This document shows, piece by piece, positions 1 to 7,534 of a stretch of DNA of 31,754 nucleotides. The number at the start of each line of letters is the position of its first letter. Within the stretch, counting starts at the first letter, position 1. The stretch is from NCBI GenBank assembly GCA_017557665.1, contig JAFYYI010000021.1, positions 1 to 31,754 of the forward strand, written 5' to 3'. Below the pieces are notes generated by a model that was not told the origin of the DNA, ran no database searches, and worked only from the letters and a program-made list of their open reading frames with translations. Source of the stretch: Muribaculaceae bacterium. GTDB taxonomy: Bacteria; Bacteroidota; Bacteroidia; Bacteroidales; Muribaculaceae. Position numbers and translations under genes: made by a program.

Positions 1-242
1 ATTATCGTTTTTCTCTTTTGCAAGAATTGAAATGAAAACGCAACACTCAATCGAGCTCTCCAGTTAATGGTTCCTGGCCTCTATCTAGGTTGAATCTCGT
101 ATCTTACTGCCTGATGTACATCGTTTTAAACGATTTGGAATCGACGGGAACAACTATTACATTGTCCCTTGTTCTCTTGTACTACTCGTTGCTGCAAACA
201 TGTCAAAGAGCTATTGTTTAGCGCCGCACCAGCGGCGAAAAG
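1..242 (-). other. Leader of a leftward rRNA operon (16S gene lies beyond the left edge)
   Basis: This stretch has no credible coding sequence. Read leftward it starts just after a full Bacteroidetes promoter (248-278), has GC-rich self-complementary sequence next to the predicted start (about 221-248) and a boxA-like element (199-213). It runs about 240 nt to the window edge, a plausible length for a 16S leader. Position 120-134 holds a small hairpin (ATCGTTT/AAACGAT). The rRNA itself is not in the window, so the assignment rests on promoter, boxA and lack of an ORF. It could instead be the leader of another stable RNA. That the window ends here fits an assembly break at a repeated rRNA operon, which is inference. 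Confidence 0.65.
199..213 (-). promoter_or_regulatory. boxA-like antitermination element
   Basis: The minus strand reads TAGCTCTTTGACATG, close to the boxA core of rRNA leaders (E. coli TGCTCTTTAACA), which recruits the NusB/NusE antitermination complex. It lies about 30 nt after the predicted transcription start. The function is inferred from this similarity and position. Confidence 0.65.
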
Positions 243-247
243 CGGTG

Positions 248-278
248 CAAAGGTACTGCCATTTTTGAAACTGACAAA
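248..278 (-). promoter_or_regulatory. Strong leftward promoter, TTTG-N19-TACCTTTG
   Basis: On the minus strand TTTG (275-278) is followed after exactly 19 nt by TACCTTTG (248-255), a perfect match to the Bacteroidetes -33/-7 consensus. The upstream side (279-400) is very AT-rich, as expected for a strong stable-RNA promoter. It points toward the boxA-like leader and away from the protein genes to the right. Confidence 0.8.
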
Positions 279-410
279 TTTTTTAGCAACTTTTTTTCGT
301 CGAAGTTATTAACAATTTTGATAGAAAAGCACTCAATCAACTGAAACACAAATGATTGGGTGTGAGAAAAATTTTTAAAAAAATGATGTTTTTTTTGAGA
401 AAGTGGGAAT

Positions 411-600
411 TTGGGCCCCAAAACGGGAAAAACGGACTGTAACGGATAGAACGGAGATAACGGATGAAACGGGACCGGAAAACGGAAACAGGATAACAGT
501 CCTTGGAAAATGGGAGCGGAAAAATGGAAAACGGATAACAGCCCCCGGAAAAACGGAGCCTGAAACCGGAAATCACAGGAACGGGAACGGAATGGAGGAA
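411..600. repeat. Degenerate ACGGA/ACGGG repeat tract in a gene-free gap
   Basis: The 390 nt between the leftward promoter and the DUF1460 gene contain no credible gene. Positions 279-410 are AT-rich. Positions 411-600 are strongly purine-biased on the plus strand and packed with irregularly spaced AACGGA/AACGGG words. An imperfect 27-nt direct repeat (491-517 and 533-559, 22 of 27 identical by my count) lies inside. Similar ACGGA words recur at 18713-18800 and, in the other orientation, at 28740-28766. The tract lies 3' of the leftward DUF1460 gene. Confidence 0.6.
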
Positions 601-669
601 ACTTGAGGGAACGGGATGATCCAGGTGGGGACCTGGAAGACCGGGAACGGCAGGGTTGATTGTTGCCGT

Positions 670-1554
670 CTATTGCATCATGCGGTAGACGCGGATGCCG
701 ATATTGGTCTTGGAACGTTCCAGGTACTTGAAGAGGGGCTTGGCCTCCAGCATGACTTTGCCGCCAGACATGGATGCGTCGAGCAGATAAGGATCACCCT
801 TCTCGTCAACGATGATGATGCCGTTGTGAGAAACGTCCAGGCCATCGGCCTTGGTGACCAGGGAGACGAAATCGCCCGAATGCAGCGCTTCCTTCACTTC
901 CTTATTATTCAGCCACGAACGCTTGAGATAGGGGTAACGGTGATTGCGCAATTCAAAGCGACGAATTTTCGCTACCATGGCCGTATCGTCCTTGAGTTGC
1001 TGATACTGACTGGGGTGAGTGGTCATGTAGTCGATGTTCTTGACCATATAGTCGGCATGAGGCAAGTCTTGGGTGATTTCCTCCAGATTGCCGCGCACGT
1101 GATTGTCGATGATCCACTCGCTCATGTAATGAATGCGGCTGGAATAGTCGCCCATCTTGCCACCGCGGTAGCGGACATTCTCGATGTTAGCGGCATAGTC
1201 ACGCCAGGAATAACGCTGGTTGAGCGTGGCACGGGTCAAGGCATACAGGGTCTCGATGAACGTGAGGCAGTCCAGCTCGTGGATGTTGATGGTCAGCACC
1301 TCCTTGTCGGCCTCGAGGGTGTGAGCGACGTAAGGCGTCCCCAACAGCTGCCTAGCATAGAACTCGATCAATGCATTGGCGTCGGTGAGGCCCGATTGGT
1401 AGCCCTTCGTCAGCAGCTCGTTGATGACTGTGGTGTCGCCATCACAGTGGAAGCGCATCTGGGTCATCGTGGCAGCCTGGGCCACCTGCTGGTTGTCCTG
1501 CTTGGGGGTGCATGCAGTCAACAGTATCACTATCAAGAACAACAATTTTTTCAT
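670..1554 (-). CDS. DUF1460 / N-acetylmuramoyl-L-alanine amidase-like lipoprotein
   Basis: A 294-residue protein of the DUF1460 family, an NlpC/P60-like papain-fold group of Bacteroidetes with amidase-like structures that is thought to act on cell-wall peptides. A lipoprotein signal peptide ends in LLTAC (Cys15), so the mature protein is membrane-anchored in the envelope. The probable nucleophile is Cys96 in HELDCLTFIE, and the probable general base is His243 in DVSHNGIII. Both motifs are intact and the length is normal. A TAATTTTG element precedes the ATG. It is downstream of the amylase but separated by a terminator and its own promoter, so probably monocistronic. The family is clear; the substrate is not shown by the sequence. 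Confidence 0.85.
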   Translation of the reverse strand: MKKLLFLIVILLTACTPKQDNQQVAQAATMTQMRFHCDGDTTVINELLTKGYQSGLTDANALIEFYARQLLGTPYVAHTLEADKEVLTINIHELDCLTFIETLYALTRATLNQRYSWRDYAANIENVRYRGGKMGDYSSRIHYMSEWIIDNHVRGNLEEITQDLPHADYMVKNIDYMTTHPSQYQQLKDDTAMVAKIRRFELRNHRYPYLKRSWLNNKEVKEALHSGDFVSLVTKADGLDVSHNGIIIVDEKGDPYLLDASMSGGKVMLEAKPLFKYLERSKTNIGIRVYRMMQ

Positions 1555-1583
1555 AATAGGCTTGTTTGAGTTGGTTTAAAGCA

Positions 1584-1591
1584 CAAAATTA
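1584..1591 (-). promoter_or_regulatory. -7 element TAATTTTG for the DUF1460 gene
   Basis: The minus strand carries TAATTTTG 30 nt ahead of the start codon. A TTG that could be the -33 element lies at 1614-1616, but the spacing of 22 nt is slightly long, so only the -7 box is convincing. Confidence 0.5.
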
Positions 1592-1690
1592 CAAAAAATC
1601 TCAATCTGTTGGCCAATGAATCGGATTTTTCTAAATCCTCTTTATTATTTATAATGTGTAGCGCCATCTGTTGCTTGTCGGGGCGAGAGG

Positions 1691-1728
1691 CAAAAAACGT
1701 CGCGCGCCCCGGGATGGAGACGCGCGAC
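1691..1728 (-). terminator. Rho-independent terminator of the amylase gene
   Basis: On the minus strand an 8-bp GC stem (GTCGCGCG at 1721-1728 pairing with CGCGCGAC at 1699-1706) encloses a 14-nt loop and is followed by GTTTTTTG. It lies about 60 nt after the amylase stop codon and before the DUF1460 promoter, so it separates the two leftward genes. Confidence 0.75.
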
Positions 1729-1789
1729 AGATTCATTGATGCGTGTGCCTGGCCGATAGGGCGTGACCCTTATCGGACAGCATTACCGC

Positions 1790-4700
1790 TCACACATTGT
1801 TCAGCACAAAGGTGATCATGTCGATGGCATCGGTGATATTGACCTCGGTGTCAAGGTTGAAATCAGCGTTCTCGTAAATGAAGCCCTCCGCCCCATCGTT
1901 GAGCACATAGTTGATGAAGAGGATAACGTCCGAGATGTTGACCTCGTTGTCACCGTTCACATCACCCAGCAGGCCACCGGCCATGGTCTCGGTCGCACTG
2001 ATGATGTAAAGTTCCCACTTGTCGCTCACGGGCGAATGTTCAGCGTCATCGGGGTTAACGCTTGCCAGCAACTGCGAGTTGCCCTCGAGAGCCCTGACAA
2101 TACCCGTCAACGTGTATCCATATTTCTCCCTGATTGAAGTCACGGGATCATAGGATGCCATATCCTCCCAATAGCCCTGCTTGACCGTCGCCAGGAAGGC
2201 ACCGGGCAGGTTCTCGCTGTTGTAGTCGCCCTCGCTCTTGGGCATCACCATCACAAAGGTGGTGTCGTTGAGCTTTTCGCGGCAGATGGCCCACTTGATG
2301 TCGGCGAACTCCTGCGGCTTGGGCTCAACCAAGAAGTACTCGGTCTGTTCCACAAGGCATGCGGGCAGGAAGGTGTTGGCGGTGTAAGAAACCTCCGTAG
2401 TGGGGATGGGGTTGGCACGCAGCTCGATGGTAGGATTGTCACGGTCGGTGAGCGTTCCCAGCACAGTCTGGCCCAACAACAGGCGTCCCTGGATGTCCTG
2501 GGCTGGCTCCTTGAGAATGAGTTGTGCCCAGTTGCTCTGGTCATAGTTCACGTTAACGATTGAATCGGGCACCGGCAACGACTGGGTGTTGATACTGGGA
2601 TTGATGGCATCGCCATTCTCGTCCTTCACCCACAGCCACTTGCCCTGGTCATTCTGCCAAACGCTTGTCAGGTCATTGGCGACAACATACTCCTTGCCGA
2701 CCTCGCCCCTGTTGATAATGTCGGCAAGCGACATCACGTTGTCATTGACAACGCCTACCAGTCCGCCGGCATTATAGTAACCACCGTTGACGAATTCAAA
2801 GTCGGTGGTCTGCGTCACCTGGTTGCCATTGTCGCTGAAAATCACGTTGGCCGGCATATCGGTGAGACTGCCGTTATAAACCCAACGGTAGATGAGATTT
2901 CCGTTAGGTGCCACGCCGACGGGAGACACAAGCACCTCGCCCGGCCAGCAGCTACCGGTGTAAATGGCCGTTTGGTCGGTAATCCAGGCACAGGGATTGG
3001 CATAATGGGCCGTGTTCTCGAAATAGCAATAGAACACATCGCCCATACCCGTTGCGCACGAGGGCAGGTCGGTCACGACACGCGAGTAACCCGAGCCACC
3101 GTCATAGGTGAAGTAGTGATTGCCCGGAGTGAGGCCTCCGATGGTTTCGGTCTGTCCGCCGCCGCCATTGTTGAAGATGACGTTGAGTGACGGAGATTCC
3201 TGCGAGTAGTGATACCAGCCCTGGTCGTCCTTCTCGGTTAACCTGGTGCCAGGCCAAGCCACAGGAGTGATAATCTGGCCGTCATGCTCTTCCCAAGCGT
3301 AGACATAGGGATCATTGTCGGCCTTGACATAGATATTCACCATGTCACCACTCGCTCCGGTGACATAGTAGGTTCGGGCCACCTGATTGATCACGCTGCC
3401 GTTGTAGAGCACACCGGCCCTGAGCACATGGTTGCCGTCGGTGTCAAAGGTCACCGAGCCCTCGTAGGAGCTCAACAGCATGCCATTGGTGGGCGAAGGC
3501 TCACTGCCGTCGGTGGTATAGACAATCACCGCATTGCTGTTGCTGGCCGTGAGGTGAGGCGTGATTGTGTGGTCATACTCGCCGCTCGCCAAATCAATCG
3601 ACACAATGGGATTGTGGAGCGCACGGGTATAGGTCGCCGTCAGATCATGGGCCACACCGTCGGCGAAACTGAAGAACACCTCGCCAGTGACGCCATTGAT
3701 GTCGGCCGTCTTGGTCGCGTCATTGCCATAACTCAAGATGAGATTGACCTTGTTGGCGCCGATTGTGGCATGGAGCCAAGTCACGCCACCGATGATGACG
3801 CGGTTATCGTAGCTATACTGCCAACCGGGGAAACTGCCGGTGAGGCTGTTGTCGTTGTCGTCAAAGGCATAGACCCAAGGCAGATTGCCACCGTCATACT
3901 TGACATAGACCATGACGTGATCACTGGCGGCACTGTTGTCCACAACATACTCGCGGGTCACAACGCTGTTAGCACGCACCTCGCCATTGGCCAGCACGCC
4001 CACCTTGAGCGTCGTGTTATGATCGAACGACAAGTTCAGGCCCACCGTGTCGGTAATCTGTTTGCTATAGATGTCAGGGGTCTTGCCATCGGTGGTGTAA
4101 ACCAGCACGGTACCCTCGCACGAGGGTTTCACGTTCACCTCGACGGGCGCGTTGTAACTGCCACTGGCCCGATTGATGACAGGATAGCCATAGACGAGGT
4201 CCTGCTTGACATTGTCATCCACCTGACTGGCCAGCGTGGAGGTGATGCTCAAGCGGCAGGTGCTCTGGGTATTGCACCACACCTCGGTAAAGCCTTCGGG
4301 CACGCCAGAGCCAACGGCCTCGTCGCCCAGCTGCAGATACAGCTCACCATTCTCGCCCGTCACGCGCCAAGCGATGCTGTAGGCACCGATTTCCATCGGA
4401 TCCCAAGCCGTGCTCTCATTGGTGATGCCTGCCGTGCGGCGGGCCTTGATGAAGCGGGTGATGAGGTCATGCCACTCGGGGTGCATGAAGTGAGGATAGA
4501 ACAGGCACGGGGTGCCTGGCATGGCCAGGATGAAGCAGTTGGCCTCAACAATCTGGTTGTTGACGCGGTGCATGTAGTTGCTGTTGCTGGCATCGGTGGG
4601 CAGGTCCTTGAACGTGTCATGGTTGTCGATGAACGTCACAGCGTAACGCCTGAAACGATAATCCCAGATGAGGCCGTCATTCTTGAGCAAGCGGAAGCTG

Positions 4701-5797
4701 TGTCCGCTCAAGTCATTAAACGCCTGCCTGATCTGCTCCTGCAGGGGGAAGTCGAACGCGGCACTCTGGAAACCGCCCTCGTCATACACGCCCTTGATCC
4801 ACGCGGTGATATCGCCAGTGGTGCCCCAGAACTCGCCGACCGAGAACGTGGGCCTCACCATGGTGTTGTAATAGGCGAAATGCTTCGGCTCAAAGCCACG
4901 CGCATAGTCGTAGCGGAAACCGATGTAGCCCAGCTCGTCCTTGAGGTAGCGCAGGTAGGTGAGAATCTTCTGCTGCGTGGCGGGGTTGTGGTGGTCCACG
5001 TCACGAGCCCACGGACCCTTGCCGGCATCGCCGCCGCAGTCAGAGTTACCGCTGCCTGCGCCACTCTCGTCATCCCAGCAGATGTCCCTGCACTTGCCGT
5101 TCTCGTCCCACTCCCACTGGATGCTGTAGGTCTTGCCCGTGGTGGGGCCGATGACGTTAATCTCGTCGACAAAGTCGGCAGCAAACTGCACGCCCTCGTT
5201 CCACGTGCTCAGTCCACCCTTGTGGTTGGCAACGACGTCCTCCATCGCCCCGGTGCCGGCCTCCTTATAGGCACTGATGAGGTTGATGAGCTCGGCCTCG
5301 GTGCCGAAGTAGCTCTTGGGAGCCCATGTCGTGCCGTTGACGTTGTAGGTCTGGCCTCGGTTATGGTCAAGGTAGAACACAGGCACAAAGCCCATGCAAT
5401 CGGGGTTGTTGATGATGTCGCCGTAGTGGGTGCATACCCACGAGCCGTTGTGGCCAGCTCGCCATGCCTCGCCCTCGGTGATGAAGACGCTCTGGTCGGA
5501 ACACACCGTGGCACCGCTCTGGGGCAACCACAACAAGTCAATGAAGGGAGCGATGTTGTCCTTCTGTGCCAACAGGCCGGCCCAAGTGGTCACGGGAACA
5601 TACCACTGGTCGTTCTCGCCCCAACCGGCGCCATACATGGTTGCCATCGTCTTGCCGGACTGACCATCGGCAGGTCGGAAACTATCCCAGAAAAAACCTT
5701 GAAGTACGACACCTCCATAGTTAGAAGGCCATCCCTGGGAGAATAAGCCCAATGGCGCCATCAGCGCCACAACAAACAAGAGTAATATCTTTTTCAT
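1790..5797 (-). CDS. Secreted modular alpha-amylase (GH13) with starch-binding-like modules and dockerin-like C-terminus
   Basis: A 1335-residue exported glycoside hydrolase expected to cut alpha-1,4-glucan in starch or glycogen. The signal peptide is about 1-20 and the GH13 barrel about 21-450. Region I is DVVANH (187-192), the nucleophile Asp297 sits in GFRYDYARG, the acid/base Glu322 in SVGEFWG and Asp394 in FIDNHD, so the site is complete. After a C-domain come chitobiase-type Fn3-like modules (~541-620, ~730-812), each with a TTDG motif, and three aromatic-rich modules resembling CBM26 starch-binding domains (~625-725, ~818-908, ~915-1015). Residues ~1020-1270 are unassigned. Two dockerin-like calcium loops (GDVNGDNEVNISD, ADFNLDTEVNITD) end the protein. 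It has its own promoter and terminator. No SusC/SusD-type transporter genes adjoin it. Confidence 0.93.
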   Translation of the reverse strand: MKKILLLFVVALMAPLGLFSQGWPSNYGGVVLQGFFWDSFRPADGQSGKTMATMYGAGWGENDQWYVPVTTWAGLLAQKDNIAPFIDLLWLPQSGATVCSDQSVFITEGEAWRAGHNGSWVCTHYGDIINNPDCMGFVPVFYLDHNRGQTYNVNGTTWAPKSYFGTEAELINLISAYKEAGTGAMEDVVANHKGGLSTWNEGVQFAADFVDEINVIGPTTGKTYSIQWEWDENGKCRDICWDDESGAGSGNSDCGGDAGKGPWARDVDHHNPATQQKILTYLRYLKDELGYIGFRYDYARGFEPKHFAYYNTMVRPTFSVGEFWGTTGDITAWIKGVYDEGGFQSAAFDFPLQEQIRQAFNDLSGHSFRLLKNDGLIWDYRFRRYAVTFIDNHDTFKDLPTDASNSNYMHRVNNQIVEANCFILAMPGTPCLFYPHFMHPEWHDLITRFIKARRTAGITNESTAWDPMEIGAYSIAWRVTGENGELYLQLGDEAVGSGVPEGFTEVWCNTQSTCRLSITSTLASQVDDNVKQDLVYGYPVINRASGSYNAPVEVNVKPSCEGTVLVYTTDGKTPDIYSKQITDTVGLNLSFDHNTTLKVGVLANGEVRANSVVTREYVVDNSAASDHVMVYVKYDGGNLPWVYAFDDNDNSLTGSFPGWQYSYDNRVIIGGVTWLHATIGANKVNLILSYGNDATKTADINGVTGEVFFSFADGVAHDLTATYTRALHNPIVSIDLASGEYDHTITPHLTASNSNAVIVYTTDGSEPSPTNGMLLSSYEGSVTFDTDGNHVLRAGVLYNGSVINQVARTYYVTGASGDMVNIYVKADNDPYVYAWEEHDGQIITPVAWPGTRLTEKDDQGWYHYSQESPSLNVIFNNGGGGQTETIGGLTPGNHYFTYDGGSGYSRVVTDLPSCATGMGDVFYCYFENTAHYANPCAWITDQTAIYTGSCWPGEVLVSPVGVAPNGNLIYRWVYNGSLTDMPANVIFSDNGNQVTQTTDFEFVNGGYYNAGGLVGVVNDNVMSLADIINRGEVGKEYVVANDLTSVWQNDQGKWLWVKDENGDAINPSINTQSLPVPDSIVNVNYDQSNWAQLILKEPAQDIQGRLLLGQTVLGTLTDRDNPTIELRANPIPTTEVSYTANTFLPACLVEQTEYFLVEPKPQEFADIKWAICREKLNDTTFVMVMPKSEGDYNSENLPGAFLATVKQGYWEDMASYDPVTSIREKYGYTLTGIVRALEGNSQLLASVNPDDAEHSPVSDKWELYIISATETMAGGLLGDVNGDNEVNISDVILFINYVLNDGAEGFIYENADFNLDTEVNITDAIDMITFVLNNV

Positions 5798-5859
5798 AAA
5801 CCTAAAAACCTTTAATATGTTAATAATTATTCAATCCTTTTACTCTCTTTTTAACCACT

Positions 5860-5874
5860 TTGCCCTTCGGGCAA
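5860..5874 (-). other. Hairpin in the amylase 5' untranslated region
   Basis: TTGCCC and GGGCAA form a perfect 6-bp stem with a 3-nt loop, about 15-30 nt after the predicted amylase transcription start. It may protect the mRNA 5' end; that role is inference. Confidence 0.45.
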
Positions 5875-5896
5875 GAAAAACACGATATTGAACTCA

Positions 5897-5927
5897 CAAA
5901 AGTAAAAACTATTTTCCTTAAGTCAAA
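5897..5927 (-). promoter_or_regulatory. Amylase promoter, TTTG-N19-TACTTTTG
   Basis: The minus strand has TTTG (5924-5927) and TACTTTTG (5897-5904) separated by exactly 19 nt, a full Bacteroidetes consensus. It predicts a start near 5890 and a ~90-nt 5' untranslated region. It lies in the divergent gap shared with the gene at 6016. Confidence 0.8.
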
Positions 5928-5992
5928 ATAATTATACACAAAGTTTTTGTCAAAATAAACGTTTAAAGCGTTCTGCAGTCAAAAAAAATGTG

Positions 5993-6000
5993 TAATTTAG
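5993..6000 (+). promoter_or_regulatory. Possible weak -7 element TAATTTAG
   Basis: TAATTTAG matches TAnnTTTG at all but one specified base and lies just ahead of the start at 6016. No convincing -33 box is visible. The same TAATTTAGC word occurs ahead of the response regulator gene (minus strand, 28580-28587), so it may be a recurring variant. Confidence 0.3.
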
Positions 6001-6015
6001 CACGTCAAAAGAATC

Positions 6016-6630
6016 ATGATGAAACGATTGTTGATCACATTGACTGCTGCCGTGCTCGTTGCCGGCAGCCTGTGGGCCAAGGATGAGGAAATCATCGTGA
6101 CCCGCCAGCTCACCATGAGCCAACGCAACGCGCTGCCCGATAAGACCATCAGCGTGGAGATGAAACGTCTGGCCTTCAGCAAGAAGGCCGACCCGGAACT
6201 TGTCGCAGCCATCTTCCAGGTCATGGACACCATAGCCCGGAATGACTACATCAACCGCACCTTTGTGATGCTGATCGAGACCAAGGCCGACGGTCAAGTC
6301 GCCATCGCGGTCCGTGACGACGAAATCGTGACGCGCGGCAAGCAGGAACAGGGCATCTACTACGGCACGCTGGAGCGTGGGCGACACCACTTTGTCGTGC
6401 TCACCGGCAAGGACAACGCCAAGTTGCTGGAGAAGACCTTCAAGCGGCAGGGCAAGGCGAAATTCGTGTTGGAATTCGAGTTTGTGGAGTTCCCGAGACC
6501 CAACTACAGGACCAACGTCATCGGGCAATGGTCACCAGGCAAGCATCTGAAGTTGCTCACGGTCATTATCAACGAGGACCCCTATATCGACAGGGACTTG
6601 TTTGACCTCCCCGCCAAAGCCGAGGAATAA
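6016..6630 (+). CDS. Exported protein of unknown function
   Basis: I do not recognise this 204-residue protein. It starts with a clear signal peptide (MKRLLITLTAAVLVAGSLWA, cleavage near AKDEE), so the product is probably periplasmic or surface-exposed. The mature part is rich in charged residues and alternating hydrophobic/polar segments suggesting beta-strands, with no cysteine, lipobox or transmembrane segment. Two adjacent ATG codons (6016, 6019) could each be the start. The cytidylate-kinase-like gene follows after only 21 nt in the same direction, so the two are likely co-transcribed, but I see no mechanistic link between an exported protein and a cytosolic kinase. Confidence 0.75.
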   Translation: MMKRLLITLTAAVLVAGSLWAKDEEIIVTRQLTMSQRNALPDKTISVEMKRLAFSKKADPELVAAIFQVMDTIARNDYINRTFVMLIETKADGQVAIAVRDDEIVTRGKQEQGIYYGTLERGRHHFVVLTGKDNAKLLEKTFKRQGKAKFVLEFEFVEFPRPNYRTNVIGQWSPGKHLKLLTVIINEDPYIDRDLFDLPAKAEE

Positions 6631-6651
6631 AACCTAAAAAACGACATAACG

Positions 6652-7302
6652 ATGAACGAAGACCTTAAAAACAACCAGAATTATGTGATTGCCATCGGTC
6701 GACAATTCGGCTGCGGTGGCCGAGAAGTGGGCCAGCGTGTGGCGCAACTGCTGGACATCAACTACTACGACAAGCAGCTGCTGCTCGAGGCGTCCAAAGC
6801 CAGCGGTATCAATACCGAGATGTTTGAGGCGGTCGATGAACGCACACCCAAGTTCTTCCCCAGCCTGTGGCCACTGAACCTGGCGATGGCCGGCTCGGCC
6901 TTTATTGGCGAGACGCCGATGAGCGACGACAGCATCTACAAGGCGCAATGCCAAGTGATGAAGGACCTGGTGGACCGTAAGTCGTGCGTCATCGTGGGCC
7001 GCACCGCCGACTATGTGCTGCGCGACTACTGCCCCGTCATCAGCGTGTTCCTGCACGCCCCCATCGAGGACCGCGTCAGTCGCATCATCGACCGCGGCGA
7101 CTGTGACACGCGCGAGGCCGCCGAAAAGCGCGCCGACAAAATAGGCAAACTGCGCTCCGAGTACTACAACTTCTACACCGACAAGCTGTGGGGTCATGCC
7201 GAGAGTTACGACCTGTGCCTGGATTCCAGCCTGCTGGGCATCGAGGGCACGGCGCAGTTCATCGTCGAGTTCGTCAAGCGCCGCCTCTCCTCCATAAAAT
7301 AA
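6652..7302 (+). CDS. Cytidylate kinase-like family protein
   Basis: A 216-residue cytosolic P-loop NTPase of the cytidylate kinase-like family (Cytidylate_kin2). The N-terminal nucleotide-binding loop is GRQFGCGGREVG (about 16-27), the glycine-rich form typical of this family instead of the classical GxxxxGKT. YYDKQLL (38-44) and CVIVGRTADYVLRD (about 116-129) follow, matching the family pattern. Family members are presumed nucleotide kinases, but the substrate is rarely established, and this is not the housekeeping Cmk type. It is the second gene after the exported protein at 6016. A MITE-like element begins 7 nt past its stop codon. Confidence 0.85.
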   Translation: MNEDLKNNQNYVIAIGRQFGCGGREVGQRVAQLLDINYYDKQLLLEASKASGINTEMFEAVDERTPKFFPSLWPLNLAMAGSAFIGETPMSDDSIYKAQCQVMKDLVDRKSCVIVGRTADYVLRDYCPVISVFLHAPIEDRVSRIIDRGDCDTREAAEKRADKIGKLRSEYYNFYTDKLWGHAESYDLCLDSSLLGIEGTAQFIVEFVKRRLSSIK

Positions 7303-7308
7303 GGCAAT

Positions 7309-7468
7309 GATATAGATGTTGGCCCAACCTTTTGAGAAACCAAACCCTGCGGGGCTAATGCTAATTTCACGAATTTATCTAATTTTAATGATGTGATTCT
7401 TTATTATTGTAATTCGTCTAATTAGAGAAATTAGCATTGAAAAAAATCAATGGGCCAACTGCTATATC
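7309..7468. mobile_element. MITE-like element with nested inverted repeats, no ORF
   Basis: The ends are imperfect inverted repeats: GATATAG-AT-GTTGGCCCA (7309-7326) and its counterpart reading GATATAG-CA-GTTGGCCCA on the other strand (7451-7468). Inside, a perfect 12-bp inverted repeat AATGCTAATTTC lies at 7357-7368 and 7427-7438. The AT-rich core has shuffled ACGAATT and TCTAATT words. The ~160-bp size, terminal inverted repeats and absence of coding capacity fit a non-autonomous miniature element. I see no clear target-site duplication (flanks ggcaat and gttccc) and no second copy here. It could also be a large 3' RNA structure of the kinase gene. Confidence 0.55.
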
Positions 7469-7534
7469 GTTCCCTAAAATAAAAGAAAACAAGAAATACA
7501 ATAAACATTAATCAGAAAACCTTATTATTTAAAC

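Noticed and set aside
616..1569. 317-codon plus-strand frame over the DUF1460 gene
   Set aside because: The minus-strand gene has a lipobox, promoter and catalytic motifs; the plus frame has none.
3284..5746. 820-codon open frame on the plus strand inside the amylase
   Set aside because: It is antisense to a complete GH13 amylase with all catalytic motifs, and its product has no recognisable domain or signal. Long antisense frames are expected from the codon bias of GC-rich genes.
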